Of a DNA stretch of 64,000 nucleotides, positions 15,906 through 24,181 are shown one piece after another (the first letter of the stretch is position 1; every line of letters begins with the position of its first letter). A program made the position numbers and the translations under genes. The notes below the pieces were generated by a model. It was not told the origin of the DNA, ran no database searches, and saw nothing but the letters and a program-made list of their open reading frames with translations. Origin of the DNA: a virus; IMG/VR virus record IMGVR_UViG_3300013108_000468, positions 24,783 to 88,782 of that record; one strand, given 5' to 3'.

Positions 15906-16427
15906 CTACAGCTTATCAAAAACAACGGTTCCTTCTGTGCTCCCAGGAGAGACCTGCCAATCACCCGGCTCCCTCTTTGAAAGCTGTGTGGCTACGAAAC
16001 TGGTATGGGATGTGTGCTCATGCCACTCGGTTGCTAATACCTCTTTAAGGATATGGGGCCACAAGTTATCGTACCTATTAGGAGGTAACCTCTCCTTGCC
16101 CCCACTAAAGTCCTCGGAGACATATGGGCACCCCTTCCTAAGCCAGCCTCTGTCTTTAGCGTAGTCTGTGTGCCCGCACCAAGGGGCTACTTCCATCCGG
16201 TCCTCATATACTGAGCACTGAAATCGCCCTCGTCCAAGGTCCTCCAGTGGGCCTTCTCCGGTGTCTTCGAGGAACTTGCAGTGTAAGCCCTCAACAACCA
16301 CATCGTGACCGTTAATGTTGACAGTAGCGTGGCACCCAACGCCACATCTTTCACACTTACTTTCATGCTTGTCGTCTGCGGGCCCTGACTTGGCTATTAC
16401 AGGTAATACCTTTTCGAAATCTTCCAT
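15906..16427 (-). CDS. YkgJ-like Cys-cluster protein
   Basis: 173 residues. Cysteines occur as CERCGVGCH, LHCKFLE, FQCSVYEDR, WCGH and KGCPY, the spacing seen in the YkgJ/Fe-S or zinc-chelating family (CxxCxxxC...C...C.Y..R...C). Family members are thought to chelate metal; role unknown. Lies 10 nt downstream of the metallophosphoesterase gene on the same strand, so likely co-transcribed. Confidence 0.55.
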   Translation of the reverse strand: MEDFEKVLPVIAKSGPADDKHESKCERCGVGCHATVNINGHDVVVEGLHCKFLEDTGEGPLEDLGRGRFQCSVYEDRMEVAPWCGHTDYAKDRGWLRKGCPYVSEDFSGGKERLPPNRYDNLWPHILKEVLATEWHEHTSHTSFVATQLSKREPGDWQVSPGSTEGTVVFDKL

Positions 16428-16436
16428 GCATCCCTC

Positions 16437-17921
16437 TTAGTCTGCTGGCCCGTGGATAACCGCAACAAGGCCTTTGTCTTTATCATGTAAATAAACCGGG
16501 AGAGACTTGGGAGCCCCAACATACCCGGAAGCAGCGTGCCACCTGTCTGGTCCGGACAGGCTGGGTAGCTGTCTTCTTGTAACTCCATAAGAAACATCTG
16601 TCTCCGTTTTCTCATAATGTAAGTGGCCTGTATAGATAGTTCTATGATTAGCCGACCAGTCTTCTTTAGCTTCTCTTGCCATTAACCCGGCAAGGTCCTT
16701 CGTTTTCCCGACCTTATCCCCGTGAACAAAACCAATCAAGTTCTCCCCATACCTTGTGTATACACGGGGTGTCCTGGTCCTGTTTACTGTCACATCAATT
16801 GAGGTTCGGTAATACGCATCCAAGTAAAGAAGCAGCGCTAAGCCGGAATGGCGGTCGTGGTTGCCGCTCATAAGCACCAACTCAACCGGGCAAACCTGCC
16901 TAAGACGATTCACCCAGCTAACCATGAACTCACAACCAGAAACTAAGATTTCTGCTGGAGTCCCGTCCATGTCTTGGACAGTTCCTCTGGTGGTCGTCCC
17001 TTGCTGATTGTCTATTTGGAAGAAGTCGCTCCCAACGGGGACATATAACTTCTCTGGTGCACCAAACTGGGCCATTCTGGACAGAACCTCTTCTGTGCAA
17101 TCAAAGAGCCTCTTAGCAGCGATTTCCCGATCAAACTGCTCCCAGTTTTCACCTGCGTCTGAGTACTTGCCCCAGTGGAAGTCGCTAAGCCCTATCACGG
17201 CTGCGTAAGGTCTTTTTGTTGGCTTTAGGTCTAGTCTGGTTGGGGGTGTGTCGGGCCTATCCGACATAAGAGAGAGGAATTCCCTAAACAGGGTGTCATC
17301 GAAGTTACGCCATTGGGCTGCGTCCTTTCTTACTTCCTTCCATCGATCACCCTCGATACGCCTATAAATAGCGGCTCGCCTAATCTGTAGTGCTTCCTCC
17401 GCTAAGTCGTCTTCCGACCTAGACATGATCTCCTCAGGGGTAAATGGCTCTCTATCATGAGTAATGCCATGCACCCGGAGGTACTTTGTTAGGGTGTTCC
17501 TGGGTAATTTGAATGTTCTAGAAAGCTCGTTTACCGAGGCAGGGTTAGAGTCGTAGTTGCTATAGGCGCGGCATATCTCTCTGTGGATAGACCCTGGGAT
17601 GGCTAAAGCATGTGGTTCCCCTGGGAGGTAGGTGGTGTACACGTCTGCCTCTTCGTCGTACCAGACCCGCTTATCGGTTATAAACTGCTTTAGCTCTACC
17701 TTCTCTGGTTTTTCTTCCTCTGGCTTCGCCTCCTCCGTGCCTTTCCGAGAAGACACAACCCATTTACCCCACTTAACAAACTCCTCGTAAGAAAACCCAA
17801 ACCGCTCCCCGTACCGAGAGTGGAGCCTTTTCCAGTCGCGTTTCTGAAGCTGCGCTAGAAGGCGGTCCCCGTGCTCCTTCTCAAGCCGCTCCCAATCTTC
17901 TGGTATCGTAACCTCGCTCAA
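16437..17921 (-). CDS. Calcineurin-like metallophosphoesterase with N-terminal HTH region
   Basis: 494 residues from TTG 17921, preceded by GGAGG. The C-terminal half holds the full metallophosphoesterase signature in order: DFHWGK, VGSDFF, SGNHDRH, VHGDK, and TGHLHYEK. The N-terminal half contains NELSRTFKLPRNTLTKYLR, a helix-turn-helix-like segment. The family includes Mre11/SbcD-like nucleases, phosphodiesterases and protein phosphatases; phages often carry stand-alone versions. Substrate unknown. Confidence 0.8.
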   Translation of the reverse strand: MSEVTIPEDWERLEKEHGDRLLAQLQKRDWKRLHSRYGERFGFSYEEFVKWGKWVVSSRKGTEEAKPEEEKPEKVELKQFITDKRVWYDEEADVYTTYLPGEPHALAIPGSIHREICRAYSNYDSNPASVNELSRTFKLPRNTLTKYLRVHGITHDREPFTPEEIMSRSEDDLAEEALQIRRAAIYRRIEGDRWKEVRKDAAQWRNFDDTLFREFLSLMSDRPDTPPTRLDLKPTKRPYAAVIGLSDFHWGKYSDAGENWEQFDREIAAKRLFDCTEEVLSRMAQFGAPEKLYVPVGSDFFQIDNQQGTTTRGTVQDMDGTPAEILVSGCEFMVSWVNRLRQVCPVELVLMSGNHDRHSGLALLLYLDAYYRTSIDVTVNRTRTPRVYTRYGENLIGFVHGDKVGKTKDLAGLMAREAKEDWSANHRTIYTGHLHYEKTETDVSYGVTRRQLPSLSGPDRWHAASGYVGAPKSLPVYLHDKDKGLVAVIHGPAD

Positions 17922-18013
17922 ATTCGCCTCCGTAAAAATACTACCTCCGTATAATGGTTCTAAATTTAGATCTGTGCTGGCCTTCGGGAGGTGGTAGTCG
18001 TCTACGAATACAC

Positions 18014-18019
18014 ATTATA
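18014..18019 (-). promoter_or_regulatory. Candidate -10 element for the metallophosphoesterase gene
   Basis: TATAAT on the minus strand about 95 nt before the TTG start at 17921, in an AT-rich gap (17922-18040). No clear -35. Confidence 0.35.
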
Positions 18020-18040
18020 GGTAATAATTTACGGAGAGTA

Positions 18041-18063
18041 GCCCCCCAGGATACCCTGGGGAG
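18041..18063 (-). terminator. Stem-loop downstream of the 18074-18676 gene
   Basis: CCCCAGG/CCTGGGG pairs around a 3-nt loop just past the stop of the minus-strand gene. No U-run follows, so termination is uncertain. Confidence 0.4.
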
Positions 18064-18073
18064 CCTTCTCTGC

Positions 18074-18676
18074 TTACCGTTTAATGTCTGTAGGCCTCAG
18101 CGCACGGGTACTCCATAATTCTTCAATTTGGCTGTATGGCCCCGGATCATTTGGACTTGTGTCCAACAGGGGCAAAACAGCGTTCACATCAGTCATATCA
18201 TACTCGCTAGAGGCAAGGAGGTCGAAGACCCTTCCAAATGTCTGTTCTAAAACGTCGTATTCACGTTCGCATCTGATTCTCGCATTTGCAATAACGCTAC
18301 GCCCCATCCGATAAGCTGAATCGTTGTTCCAGCGATTTGTCTCTGTAGAGCCGTAGGGCAAGGCGTACCCCGCATGGAAGCTCCCCCCAATGTCATCGGT
18401 AATAGCAATCCCAGAAGGTGCTTGGGGAGATGGGGCATAGCCTAGCGGGGTTAGCGAATTACCATAGAACGGGGCTGGCGTGATGTATGACCGTATCATC
18501 TGTTCTGGCAGGTTAAGCTTAAAACCTTGCTGAGACATTAACGACAAAGAACTTGCATAAAGTCTTCTTGCCATAAATGGTGTATGGAATACACAGAGTG
18601 TATTAACAAAATTTCTGGAGAGGAAGCCTCCAGGAGTTGACAAAAATTTTCTCAGTGATGGGAATGATGCTCCCAT
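18074..18676 (-). CDS. Unrecognised protein, possible virion component
   Basis: 200 residues; GAGGAG precedes ATG 18676. The middle is Pro/Gly/Tyr-rich (TPAPFYGNSLTPLGYAPSP), as in fibrous or structural proteins. A single-gene unit with its own GGTATAAG-type promoter candidate and terminator-like hairpin. No family recognised. Confidence 0.55.
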   Translation of the reverse strand: MGASFPSLRKFLSTPGGFLSRNFVNTLCVFHTPFMARRLYASSLSLMSQQGFKLNLPEQMIRSYITPAPFYGNSLTPLGYAPSPQAPSGIAITDDIGGSFHAGYALPYGSTETNRWNNDSAYRMGRSVIANARIRCEREYDVLEQTFGRVFDLLASSEYDMTDVNAVLPLLDTSPNDPGPYSQIEELWSTRALRPTDIKR

Positions 18677-18741
18677 AATAGCTCTCCTCAGTGTATGTTT
18701 GCGCGGATGATTTATTTAGGATGTAATGGGGACTCAACTTG

Positions 18742-18787
18742 CTTATACCAATCTCGCCCACAAAACTGCGGCCATGTCGGGTATAAG
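18742..18787. promoter_or_regulatory. Divergent GGTATAAG promoter candidates
   Basis: GGTATAAG on the minus strand (18742-18749) points to the gene starting at 18676; the same octamer on the plus strand (18780-18787) points to the ribonucleotide reductase gene at 18920. TGGTATAAG fits an extended -10. Confidence 0.5.
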
Positions 18788-18919
18788 GATGTTGAATGAG
18801 ATTTATGAGCATATCTCCCTAGTAAGACACAGAAAAGTGTTCGGGTTGAGGCGGTAAAGGAATTCAAATTTTTATCTTATAAAGAGTAATTAGCGACAGT
18901 TAACTAAGGAGGTTTGCTG

Positions 18920-20935
18920 ATGATATTAGACCAAGTTTCTTCATCAGAAGGACGAAAAGTACGCACCTTTTCATTGAGTGCGGCTTTCACACAAAAGTTC
19001 GAGGGGGAGCAGCCCTTGTGGGGGCCCTTGGGGTACTTCACGTATAAAAGAACCTACGCCCGACCAAAAGAGGATGGAACAACAGAGGAATGGTGGGAAA
19101 CTTGTAAAAGAGTTGTTGAGGGAGCCTTCAACATACAAAAAATTCATTGTCGCCAACTGCGCCTTCCTTGGAAAGAAAAGAAGGCCCAAAAGAGTGCTCA
19201 AGAAATGTTCACTCGCATGTGGGACTTTAAGTGGCTCCCTCCGGGACGCGGCTTATGGGCCATGGGCACAGAAATGATTTTCGATAAAGGTGGCGCTGCC
19301 CTGAATAACTGCGCATTCGTGTCTACCGAGGAAATCGACGTAGACTTCGCGGCACCCTTCACATTCCTGATGGATATGAGCATGTTGGGGGTAGGCGTTG
19401 GTGGGGACACCCGTGGCGCTGGAAAAGTGAAAATCGAAGTTCCTAAAATGAGCACTGAGCCTTACGTGGTTAAGGACAGCCGTGAGGGGTGGGTAGAGCT
19501 TGTCCGAGATGTTCTCAACAGTTTCGTGGGGAGAGCCGGTAACCCTCCTTCAACTGCATACCCAGCTAACCCTGACTACTCCCAGGTAAGAAAGCGGGGC
19601 GCTAAGATAAATGGGTTTGGTGGGGTTGCCTCTGGTCCCCAGCCACTAATAGATTTAGTTGATGAGCTAACTGAGCTTCTGATGCCCAAGGATGGGGAGT
19701 CTTATAAGATCACGTCAGCTATTATCGTTGATATCTTCAACTTAGTTGGCAAGTGCGTTGTCTCTGGCGGTATCCGGAGGACTGCTGAAATTATGTTTGG
19801 TGACCCAGACGACCTAGATTTCATCACCCTGAAGCAGGATGAGGAAAAGCTTAGGAGTCACAGGTGGGCCTCCAACAACAGTGTCTTTGGTACTGTCGGT
19901 ATGGACTACTCGGGAGTTGCCGAAAGCATTGCTGTTAATGGCGAGCCCGGTGTGATCTGGCTAGACAATATGCAACACTACCGTCGAATGAACGGGGAAC
20001 GCGGTCGTTACGACATGCGGGTAATGGGGTCCAACCCATGCTCTGAACAGTCACTCGAAAGTTTTGAGTTATGCTGTCTCGTAGAAACGTTTCCTGCGCA
20101 CCACGAGGACCTAGAAGACTACATCAGGACTCTTAAGTTCGCTTACCTATATGCCAAGAGTGTTACGCTAATCACCACCCATGACCAAAGGACAAACGCC
20201 GTGATGATGAGGAATCGTCGCATAGGTTGTTCTCAGTCTGGGATTGTCCAAGCAATCAACAAGCTGGGCCGAAGAGAATACCTTCGATGGTGTGACGAGG
20301 GATACGAGTACATTCGTGAACTGGACAGGACCTATAGTGACTGGTTGTGTATCCCACGATCAGTCAAAATGACTAGCGTCAAGCCCAGCGGGACTGTCAG
20401 CTTGTTGTGTGGTTCTACCCCTGGCATTCACTACCCCCATTCCGAGTTTTATATCCGAAACATCCGTGTTGCCAATACGTCTCCTCTTGTGTCCGCTGCC
20501 AGAGAGGCTGGCTATGTGGTTGAAGACGATACGTATGCTCAAGACACATCGGTGGTTAGTTTCCCTGTGAAAGAGAAGCACTTCTCAAAAGGGAAAAGGG
20601 ATGTCTCAATCTGGGAACAGTTCGCTAACGCGGGAGACCTGCAAAAGCATTGGGCAGACAACCAAGTCAGCATAACTGTTTCATTCCAGAACGGGGAGCA
20701 TAAAGATATCAAGACTTGTCTAGAGGTGTATGAGACAAGGCTGAAGTCTGTATCTCTCCTTCCTCTGAATGACTCAGACCACGGATATGTTCAAGCCCCA
20801 TATATAGAAATCACAGAGAAGGAATACGAGAAGCTCTCCAAAGGGATTACGCCAATCGATTTCACCGCCTCGATTCATGAGGTGACTGATAAATTCTGTG
20901 ATGGCGACAAGTGCGAGATAAAAATTGGTGAGTAA
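18920..20935 (+). CDS. nrdJ: Class II (adenosylcobalamin-dependent) ribonucleoside-triphosphate reductase
   Basis: 671 residues from ATG 18920, after AAGGAGG. The family is recognised from PPGRGLWAMGTE, LNNCAFVSTEE, MLGVGVGGDTRG, the catalytic NPCSEQ (Cys and Glu about residue 373) and CGSTPGIHYPHS. The C-terminal FCDGDKC provides the shuttle cysteine pair. Length and motifs fit the monomeric RTPR type (Lactobacillus leichmannii) rather than the longer dimeric form. It makes dNTPs from NTPs using B12, independent of oxygen, so the host must have cobalamin. Own transcription unit: promoter candidate upstream, hairpin downstream. Confidence 0.9.
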   Translation: MILDQVSSSEGRKVRTFSLSAAFTQKFEGEQPLWGPLGYFTYKRTYARPKEDGTTEEWWETCKRVVEGAFNIQKIHCRQLRLPWKEKKAQKSAQEMFTRMWDFKWLPPGRGLWAMGTEMIFDKGGAALNNCAFVSTEEIDVDFAAPFTFLMDMSMLGVGVGGDTRGAGKVKIEVPKMSTEPYVVKDSREGWVELVRDVLNSFVGRAGNPPSTAYPANPDYSQVRKRGAKINGFGGVASGPQPLIDLVDELTELLMPKDGESYKITSAIIVDIFNLVGKCVVSGGIRRTAEIMFGDPDDLDFITLKQDEEKLRSHRWASNNSVFGTVGMDYSGVAESIAVNGEPGVIWLDNMQHYRRMNGERGRYDMRVMGSNPCSEQSLESFELCCLVETFPAHHEDLEDYIRTLKFAYLYAKSVTLITTHDQRTNAVMMRNRRIGCSQSGIVQAINKLGRREYLRWCDEGYEYIRELDRTYSDWLCIPRSVKMTSVKPSGTVSLLCGSTPGIHYPHSEFYIRNIRVANTSPLVSAAREAGYVVEDDTYAQDTSVVSFPVKEKHFSKGKRDVSIWEQFANAGDLQKHWADNQVSITVSFQNGEHKDIKTCLEVYETRLKSVSLLPLNDSDHGYVQAPYIEITEKEYEKLSKGITPIDFTASIHEVTDKFCDGDKCEIKIGE

Positions 20936-20942
20936 CCAAGTG

Positions 20943-20967
20943 GACCCCCTGGATTTTCCAGGGGGTC
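20943..20967. terminator. Perfect hairpin between convergent genes
   Basis: GACCCCCTGGA (20943-20953) and TCCAGGGGGTC (20957-20967), 3-nt loop. No long U-run on either side, so it may be an RNA-stabilising hairpin. Confidence 0.55.
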
Positions 20968-20985
20968 TCACTTAGCCACATGTTT

Positions 20986-21462
20986 TTACCCGCGTCCGTT
21001 AAGCGTGTTGAGCATATCTAAAGCAGACTCTAGGTTATTAGAGACCTCGTAATTAACGTTGTCTCCAGGAGAGTGCTCCCATGCGTCCTCCGAAACTCGC
21101 TCGCTCGCGTAGTCTGATGCGCAATCCGCAGCCACGGAAGACGCTGCTGAAATCACATCGCCCACGCTGCTCTCAACCATCGAGTCTACTCGTCTAGCCT
21201 CATCTCTTGCCTGTTCCAGCGTAGAGATAATGTCTCCCAGGGAGTAATCCGGGGATGGGGCGGCAAGTGGTTTGCCATTGTTAATCTGATTCTCAAAGGC
21301 AGAGAATACTGCTTGGAAGTCCAAGCTTTTCCCGTCCAAAGAAAGAGTAAAATTTAGTTTGGTCATGTCATGATCGGAAATCCGTTCCGGATCTGCCATC
21401 AATGCACAACTCAAGAATTTTCCGAAAAGAGTCTCGGACACTGTCGTTAGATTGTAGTTCAT
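20986..21462 (-). CDS. Unrecognised acidic protein
   Basis: 158 residues, AGGAGG before ATG 21462. A central Ala/Ser/Asp-rich helix (VGDVISAASSVAADCASDYA) and an acidic tail. Carries its own promoter candidate (GGTATAAG at 21537-21544). Function unknown. Confidence 0.55.
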   Translation of the reverse strand: MNYNLTTVSETLFGKFLSCALMADPERISDHDMTKLNFTLSLDGKSLDFQAVFSAFENQINNGKPLAAPSPDYSLGDIISTLEQARDEARRVDSMVESSVGDVISAASSVAADCASDYASERVSEDAWEHSPGDNVNYEVSNNLESALDMLNTLNGRG

Positions 21463-21756
21463 TATGAGCCTCCTGTTTGGCTACTAAAAGAATTAACAAG
21501 GTATGTAGGAATGGACAGTAGGGGGGTTCTAAATAGCTTATACCAGGAAAGGCCCGATATCTACGAGAGGGCTGGATTGGCCGCGTTAGATATACAGGCT
21601 CCATAAAACCCAATATGTAACAACACTTACCAAGTATCACTGTGTACTTCTTTGTATACCAATATTACGGATAATACGTTGCGCTCTGGGTACTACGACC
21701 CTACCCTCGTTGAGGGATATGATGCAGTAGGTGTCTCCAACGATATGGGGTAAAAT
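21463..21756. promoter_or_regulatory. Divergent 294-bp gap with a minus-strand promoter candidate
   Basis: TGGTATAAG on the minus strand (21537-21545) lies about 75 nt before the gene starting at 21462. The plus-strand side is AT-rich (ATATTACGGATAATACG near 21660) and presumably drives the gene at 21757. I see no gene in it. Confidence 0.4.
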
Positions 21757-22119
21757 ATGGATGATGACGGAGATAAAACGGCAACAATAATACCCTTCCC
21801 AACAAGGAAGGTTGAAACAGAGAGCATGCCTGATAAGATCAGTCTTTCAGAGGGAGACGCGTATGACCTTATCATTGCGATGTCCTCCATAAACATGGCC
21901 ACCAAATACCGGGGAGAGTTTGATAGCAACTGCAAGAAAAGCCTGGAGACCGAAAACTTCCCCTGCACAGAAAATTGTGGTTGCTATCTCCACATGCTCT
22001 CCTCTATGGCATTAGAGGTTATTTTTGATGGACCAAGGAAAGATGAGGCTAGAGACGCACTGCGTCACGAACATGAAACGCTAAAAAGAGAAGGGCCTAA
22101 AGAGAAGGACGATGAGTAG
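21757..22119 (+). CDS. Unrecognised small protein
   Basis: 120 residues. N-terminal TATIIPFPTRKV motif, central helix, a CTENCGCYLH Cys cluster (about residues 70-80) and a charged tail. Overlaps the next gene by 8 nt. Function unknown. Confidence 0.55.
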   Translation: MDDDGDKTATIIPFPTRKVETESMPDKISLSEGDAYDLIIAMSSINMATKYRGEFDSNCKKSLETENFPCTENCGCYLHMLSSMALEVIFDGPRKDEARDALRHEHETLKREGPKEKDDE

Positions 22120-22324
22120 ACAAGCAGAATATGTGAAAGATGTTTACGTAGACGATCCCGATACCGGGGAGACCGTGCGGGTAGAAATATATAGGGACCC
22201 CGGAACATCTCGAATTTTTGGTCTTGAGGGTGATTACCTCGAAGATGCTTTCGCTAGTAACTCAGATCCAGTTGAGCTACGCTCCCCGTACGCTGGTGGA
22301 ACGGTCGCAATCGTGCCATGGTAA
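22112..22324 (+). CDS. Unrecognised small beta-rich protein
   Basis: 70 residues; a short beta-sheet-like domain (VYVDDPDTGETVRVEIYRDP). Coupled to the previous gene. Confidence 0.55.
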   Translation: MSRQAEYVKDVYVDDPDTGETVRVEIYRDPGTSRIFGLEGDYLEDAFASNSDPVELRSPYAGGTVAIVPW

Positions 22325-22350
22325 CCCACCGCAAAATAAACACTTGTGCG

Positions 22351-22358
22351 GGTATAAG
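22351..22358 (+). promoter_or_regulatory. GGTATAAG promoter candidate before the tRNA region
   Basis: Octamer shared with gaps at 18.7, 21.5, 23.9 and 35.9 kb; it would drive the small membrane protein and first tRNA. Confidence 0.45.
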
Positions 22359-22376
22359 AGGTCTGAACAGTTAGCC

Positions 22377-22481
22377 ATGACACAAAAATTTGATATGCGA
22401 GAGCACCTGAAATCGCGGGTGCCAATATTCTTATTTGCTGCTGTATTAGCAGTAATTTTAAAACTAATAACCTTATTGTAG
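22377..22481 (+). CDS. Very small single-pass membrane protein
   Basis: 34 residues: basic N-terminus (MTQKFDMREHLKSR) then a hydrophobic segment VPIFLFAAVLAVILKLITLL to the end. Lies between a promoter candidate and the first tRNA. Only weak ribosome-site support. Confidence 0.4.
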   Translation: MTQKFDMREHLKSRVPIFLFAAVLAVILKLITLL

Positions 22482-22488
22482 CCAACCT

Positions 22489-22583
22489 AGGCTCGTAGCT
22501 CAGTGGTTAGAGCAACCGGCTTATACCCGGTGTAGTGTCTGATAAGCACAAGGTCGTGGGTTCAAATCCCACCGGGCCTACCA
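22489..22583 (+). tRNA. tRNA-Ile (anticodon UAU) with unusually long variable arm
   Basis: Acceptor AGGCTCG pairs with CGGGCCT, discriminator A, CCA encoded. D arm GCTC...GAGC, anticodon stem ACCGG/CCGGT with loop CTTATAC (UAU), T arm GTGGG-TTCAAAT-CCCAC. The stretch between anticodon stem and T stem is 24 nt instead of 5, and can form GTGT/GCAC. The body otherwise closely matches the CAU tRNA at 23023. It would read AUA codons. Confidence 0.75.
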
Positions 22584-22602
22584 ACAAGGAGAGGGGTCAC
22601 TT

Positions 22603-22917
22603 ATGACTCAGGATAGTAAAACACCAGAGGATATCAGAAAGCTGATAGAAGAAGTCTTGCCCGGATTTATGGACTTTGTAAGAACAATAGAAAACGAGAA
22701 TGAGGAAGACGGTACTTCCGAGTTTGTCTTGAACCTGTTTAAGGAAGCCACGACATTCCAGAGCGAGTACCCCCTAATCTCACACCTTCTTATGGACGCA
22801 CTAGAATGCCTTAGGTGTCATGAGCAGCGCATCAACTTTTTGAAGGACGTGCTGAAAGATACGGGGGTCATCATAGAAGAGGCTCCAACTCCCTTAGATA
22901 AACGGTACATTAACTAG
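22603..22917 (+). CDS. Unrecognised acidic helical protein
   Basis: 104 residues, AAGGAGAGG upstream. Helical and Glu-rich, with a CLRCHEQR segment near residue 65. Placed between two tRNA genes. Function unknown. Confidence 0.55.
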   Translation: MTQDSKTPEDIRKLIEEVLPGFMDFVRTIENENEEDGTSEFVLNLFKEATTFQSEYPLISHLLMDALECLRCHEQRINFLKDVLKDTGVIIEEAPTPLDKRYIN

Positions 22918-22926
22918 TACGATTTT

Positions 22927-23012
22927 GGGGTTGTGGCGGAACTGGTATACGCATCAGACTTAAAATCTGACGCCCTATGGGATTGAGGGTTCGAGTCCCT
23001 CCAGCCCCACCA
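22927..23012 (+). tRNA. tRNA-Leu (anticodon UAA)
   Basis: Acceptor GGGGTTG/CAGCCCC, discriminator A, CCA encoded. Anticodon stem TCAGA/TCTGA with loop CTTAAAA (UAA). Class II variable arm, T arm GAGGG-TTCGAGT-CCCTC. Confidence 0.92.
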
Positions 23013-23022
23013 ATTCTTGTAT

Positions 23023-23098
23023 GGGCCTCTAGCTCAGTGGTTAGAGCCCCCGGCTCATAACCGGTAGGTCCTGGGTTCGAATCCCAGGGGGCCCACCA
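23023..23098 (+). tRNA. tRNA with CAU anticodon (Met, or Ile2 if lysidine-modified)
   Basis: Acceptor GGGCCTC/GGGGCCC, discriminator A, CCA encoded; loop CTCATAA. T arm CTGGG-TTCGAAT-CCCAG. A C-U mismatch closes the anticodon stem. The sequence alone does not separate elongator Met from lysidine-type Ile. Confidence 0.85.
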
Positions 23099-23130
23099 AC
23101 TATTTTCTTAGGAGGTTGCTGTGTCAAAAG

Positions 23131-23538
23131 GTGTACTATCTCGCTGCTAAGCGAGCCCTATCCAATAAGCAACGATACCACATAGCCGCAATCCTTAAGC
23201 GGCGTGGCAAAGTCGTACGTATTGGTGTTAACTCAAGCAAGACCCACCCCAACTGTGGGCGGCTATATATGGATGGGCATGCCTCCTACGCCATGCACGC
23301 CGAAATGAACGTTCTCCGGTTTTCTGAGCCGGGTGACACTTTAGAGATAATAAGGTTCCTGAAAGATGGAACATTCACTATGGCAAAACCCTGTTGCCTA
23401 TGCGCAAAGAAGATAGCCAACAAAAGAATATCCGAGGTTAGATTCACTAACTGGCATGGCAACTGGGAATTATTGGATATTAGAGAGGAGAACACATGGC
23501 AGAAAGCAGCCAACAACATAAAGGATGTCTTTTTCTGA
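23131..23538 (+). CDS. dCMP/cytidine deaminase-fold protein
   Basis: About 135 residues from GTG 23131. The zinc deaminase site is clear: HAEMNVL (about residues 57-63) with the catalytic Glu, and KPCCLCAKKI (about 85-95) giving two Cys ligands. These enzymes make dUMP from dCMP or deaminate other cytosine compounds. The start is uncertain: AGGAGG (23110-23115) would suit GTG 23121, but that frame stops after nine codons. TTG 23116 is too close and GTG 23131 is 15 nt away. Confidence 0.7.
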   Translation: MYYLAAKRALSNKQRYHIAAILKRRGKVVRIGVNSSKTHPNCGRLYMDGHASYAMHAEMNVLRFSEPGDTLEIIRFLKDGTFTMAKPCCLCAKKIANKRISEVRFTNWHGNWELLDIREENTWQKAANNIKDVFF

Positions 23539-23906
23539 TCCGGGGCTTGCCTGGGAGTGGAAAGACCACTGTGGCCAAGAGGCTGGTTGAGAGCAAGATG
23601 GATATGTTTGCAGCAGATGATTTCTTTGAGAAGTCAGGGGCTTACATATTCAACCCAGCGCTTCTTCCGGAGGCACACGAGGAGTGTAGAAACAACCTGG
23701 AAAGCGCGATGGCAAACAAGAGGACACCACTCGCGGTGCACAACACCTTCTCTATGAGATGGGAAGCAGAGCCTTATTTTGTGCTCGCCAAAAAGTATGG
23801 ATATGCTCTATACGTCATTGAGTGCCAAAACGACTTTGGCTCCATTCATGGAGTCCCTAAAGAGGCAATCGACAAAATGATTTCTCGTTGGGAGCCGCTC
23901 ATATAA
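23496..23906 (+). CDS. P-loop kinase (AAA_33 / polynucleotide-kinase-like)
   Basis: 136 residues. Walker A GLPGSGKTT (about 17-25), then MFAADDFFEKSG with the DD expected for a phosphate acceptor site, then AVHNTFSMRWEAEPY. This layout fits small P-loop kinases related to T4 Pnk and N4BP2. Next to three tRNA genes, so RNA-end repair is conceivable; nucleotide kinase activity is equally possible. Overlaps the deaminase gene by 43 nt. Confidence 0.7.
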   Translation: MAESSQQHKGCLFLIRGLPGSGKTTVAKRLVESKMDMFAADDFFEKSGAYIFNPALLPEAHEECRNNLESAMANKRTPLAVHNTFSMRWEAEPYFVLAKKYGYALYVIECQNDFGSIHGVPKEAIDKMISRWEPLI

Positions 23907-23932
23907 CAAGCGCAATATGCACCCGCCTCCTG

Positions 23933-23940
23933 GGTATAAG
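23933..23940 (+). promoter_or_regulatory. GGTATAAG promoter candidate
   Basis: In the 74-nt gap between the kinase gene and the gene at 23981. Confidence 0.45.
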
Positions 23941-23980
23941 AACTTTGATGGGAAACACCCCACAAACTAAGGAGGATCGG

Positions 23981-24181
23981 ATGCGTTGTATTCTTTGCGA
24001 AAAGCCGCTAATGGTTGGTAATATGGGAAGGCACAGGGTTATGTATTGCTCTGAGCAGGATTGTAGTGAGCATAGTCTCACCTACATTAATGGAGGAGAC
24101 ATCACATGTTCATTGAACTCACGGCCTACGATGACGAGGAATGGGTCCTCACCCTGGTTCGAGCAGATGACATTGTTCTAA
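23981..24181 (+). CDS. Small zinc-finger protein
   Basis: 66 residues; AGGAGG upstream. MRCILCEKPL gives CxxC and YCSEQDCSEH gives a second pair, a zinc-knuckle layout. Its last 76 nt overlap the next gene in another frame. Confidence 0.5.
   Translation: MRCILCEKPLMVGNMGRHRVMYCSEQDCSEHSLTYINGGDITCSLNSRPTMTRNGSSPWFEQMTLF

Noticed and set aside
22520-22527. GGTATAAG on the minus strand inside the tRNA-Ile gene as a promoter
   Set aside because: It is formed by the anticodon stem-loop and no minus-strand gene follows; most likely chance.
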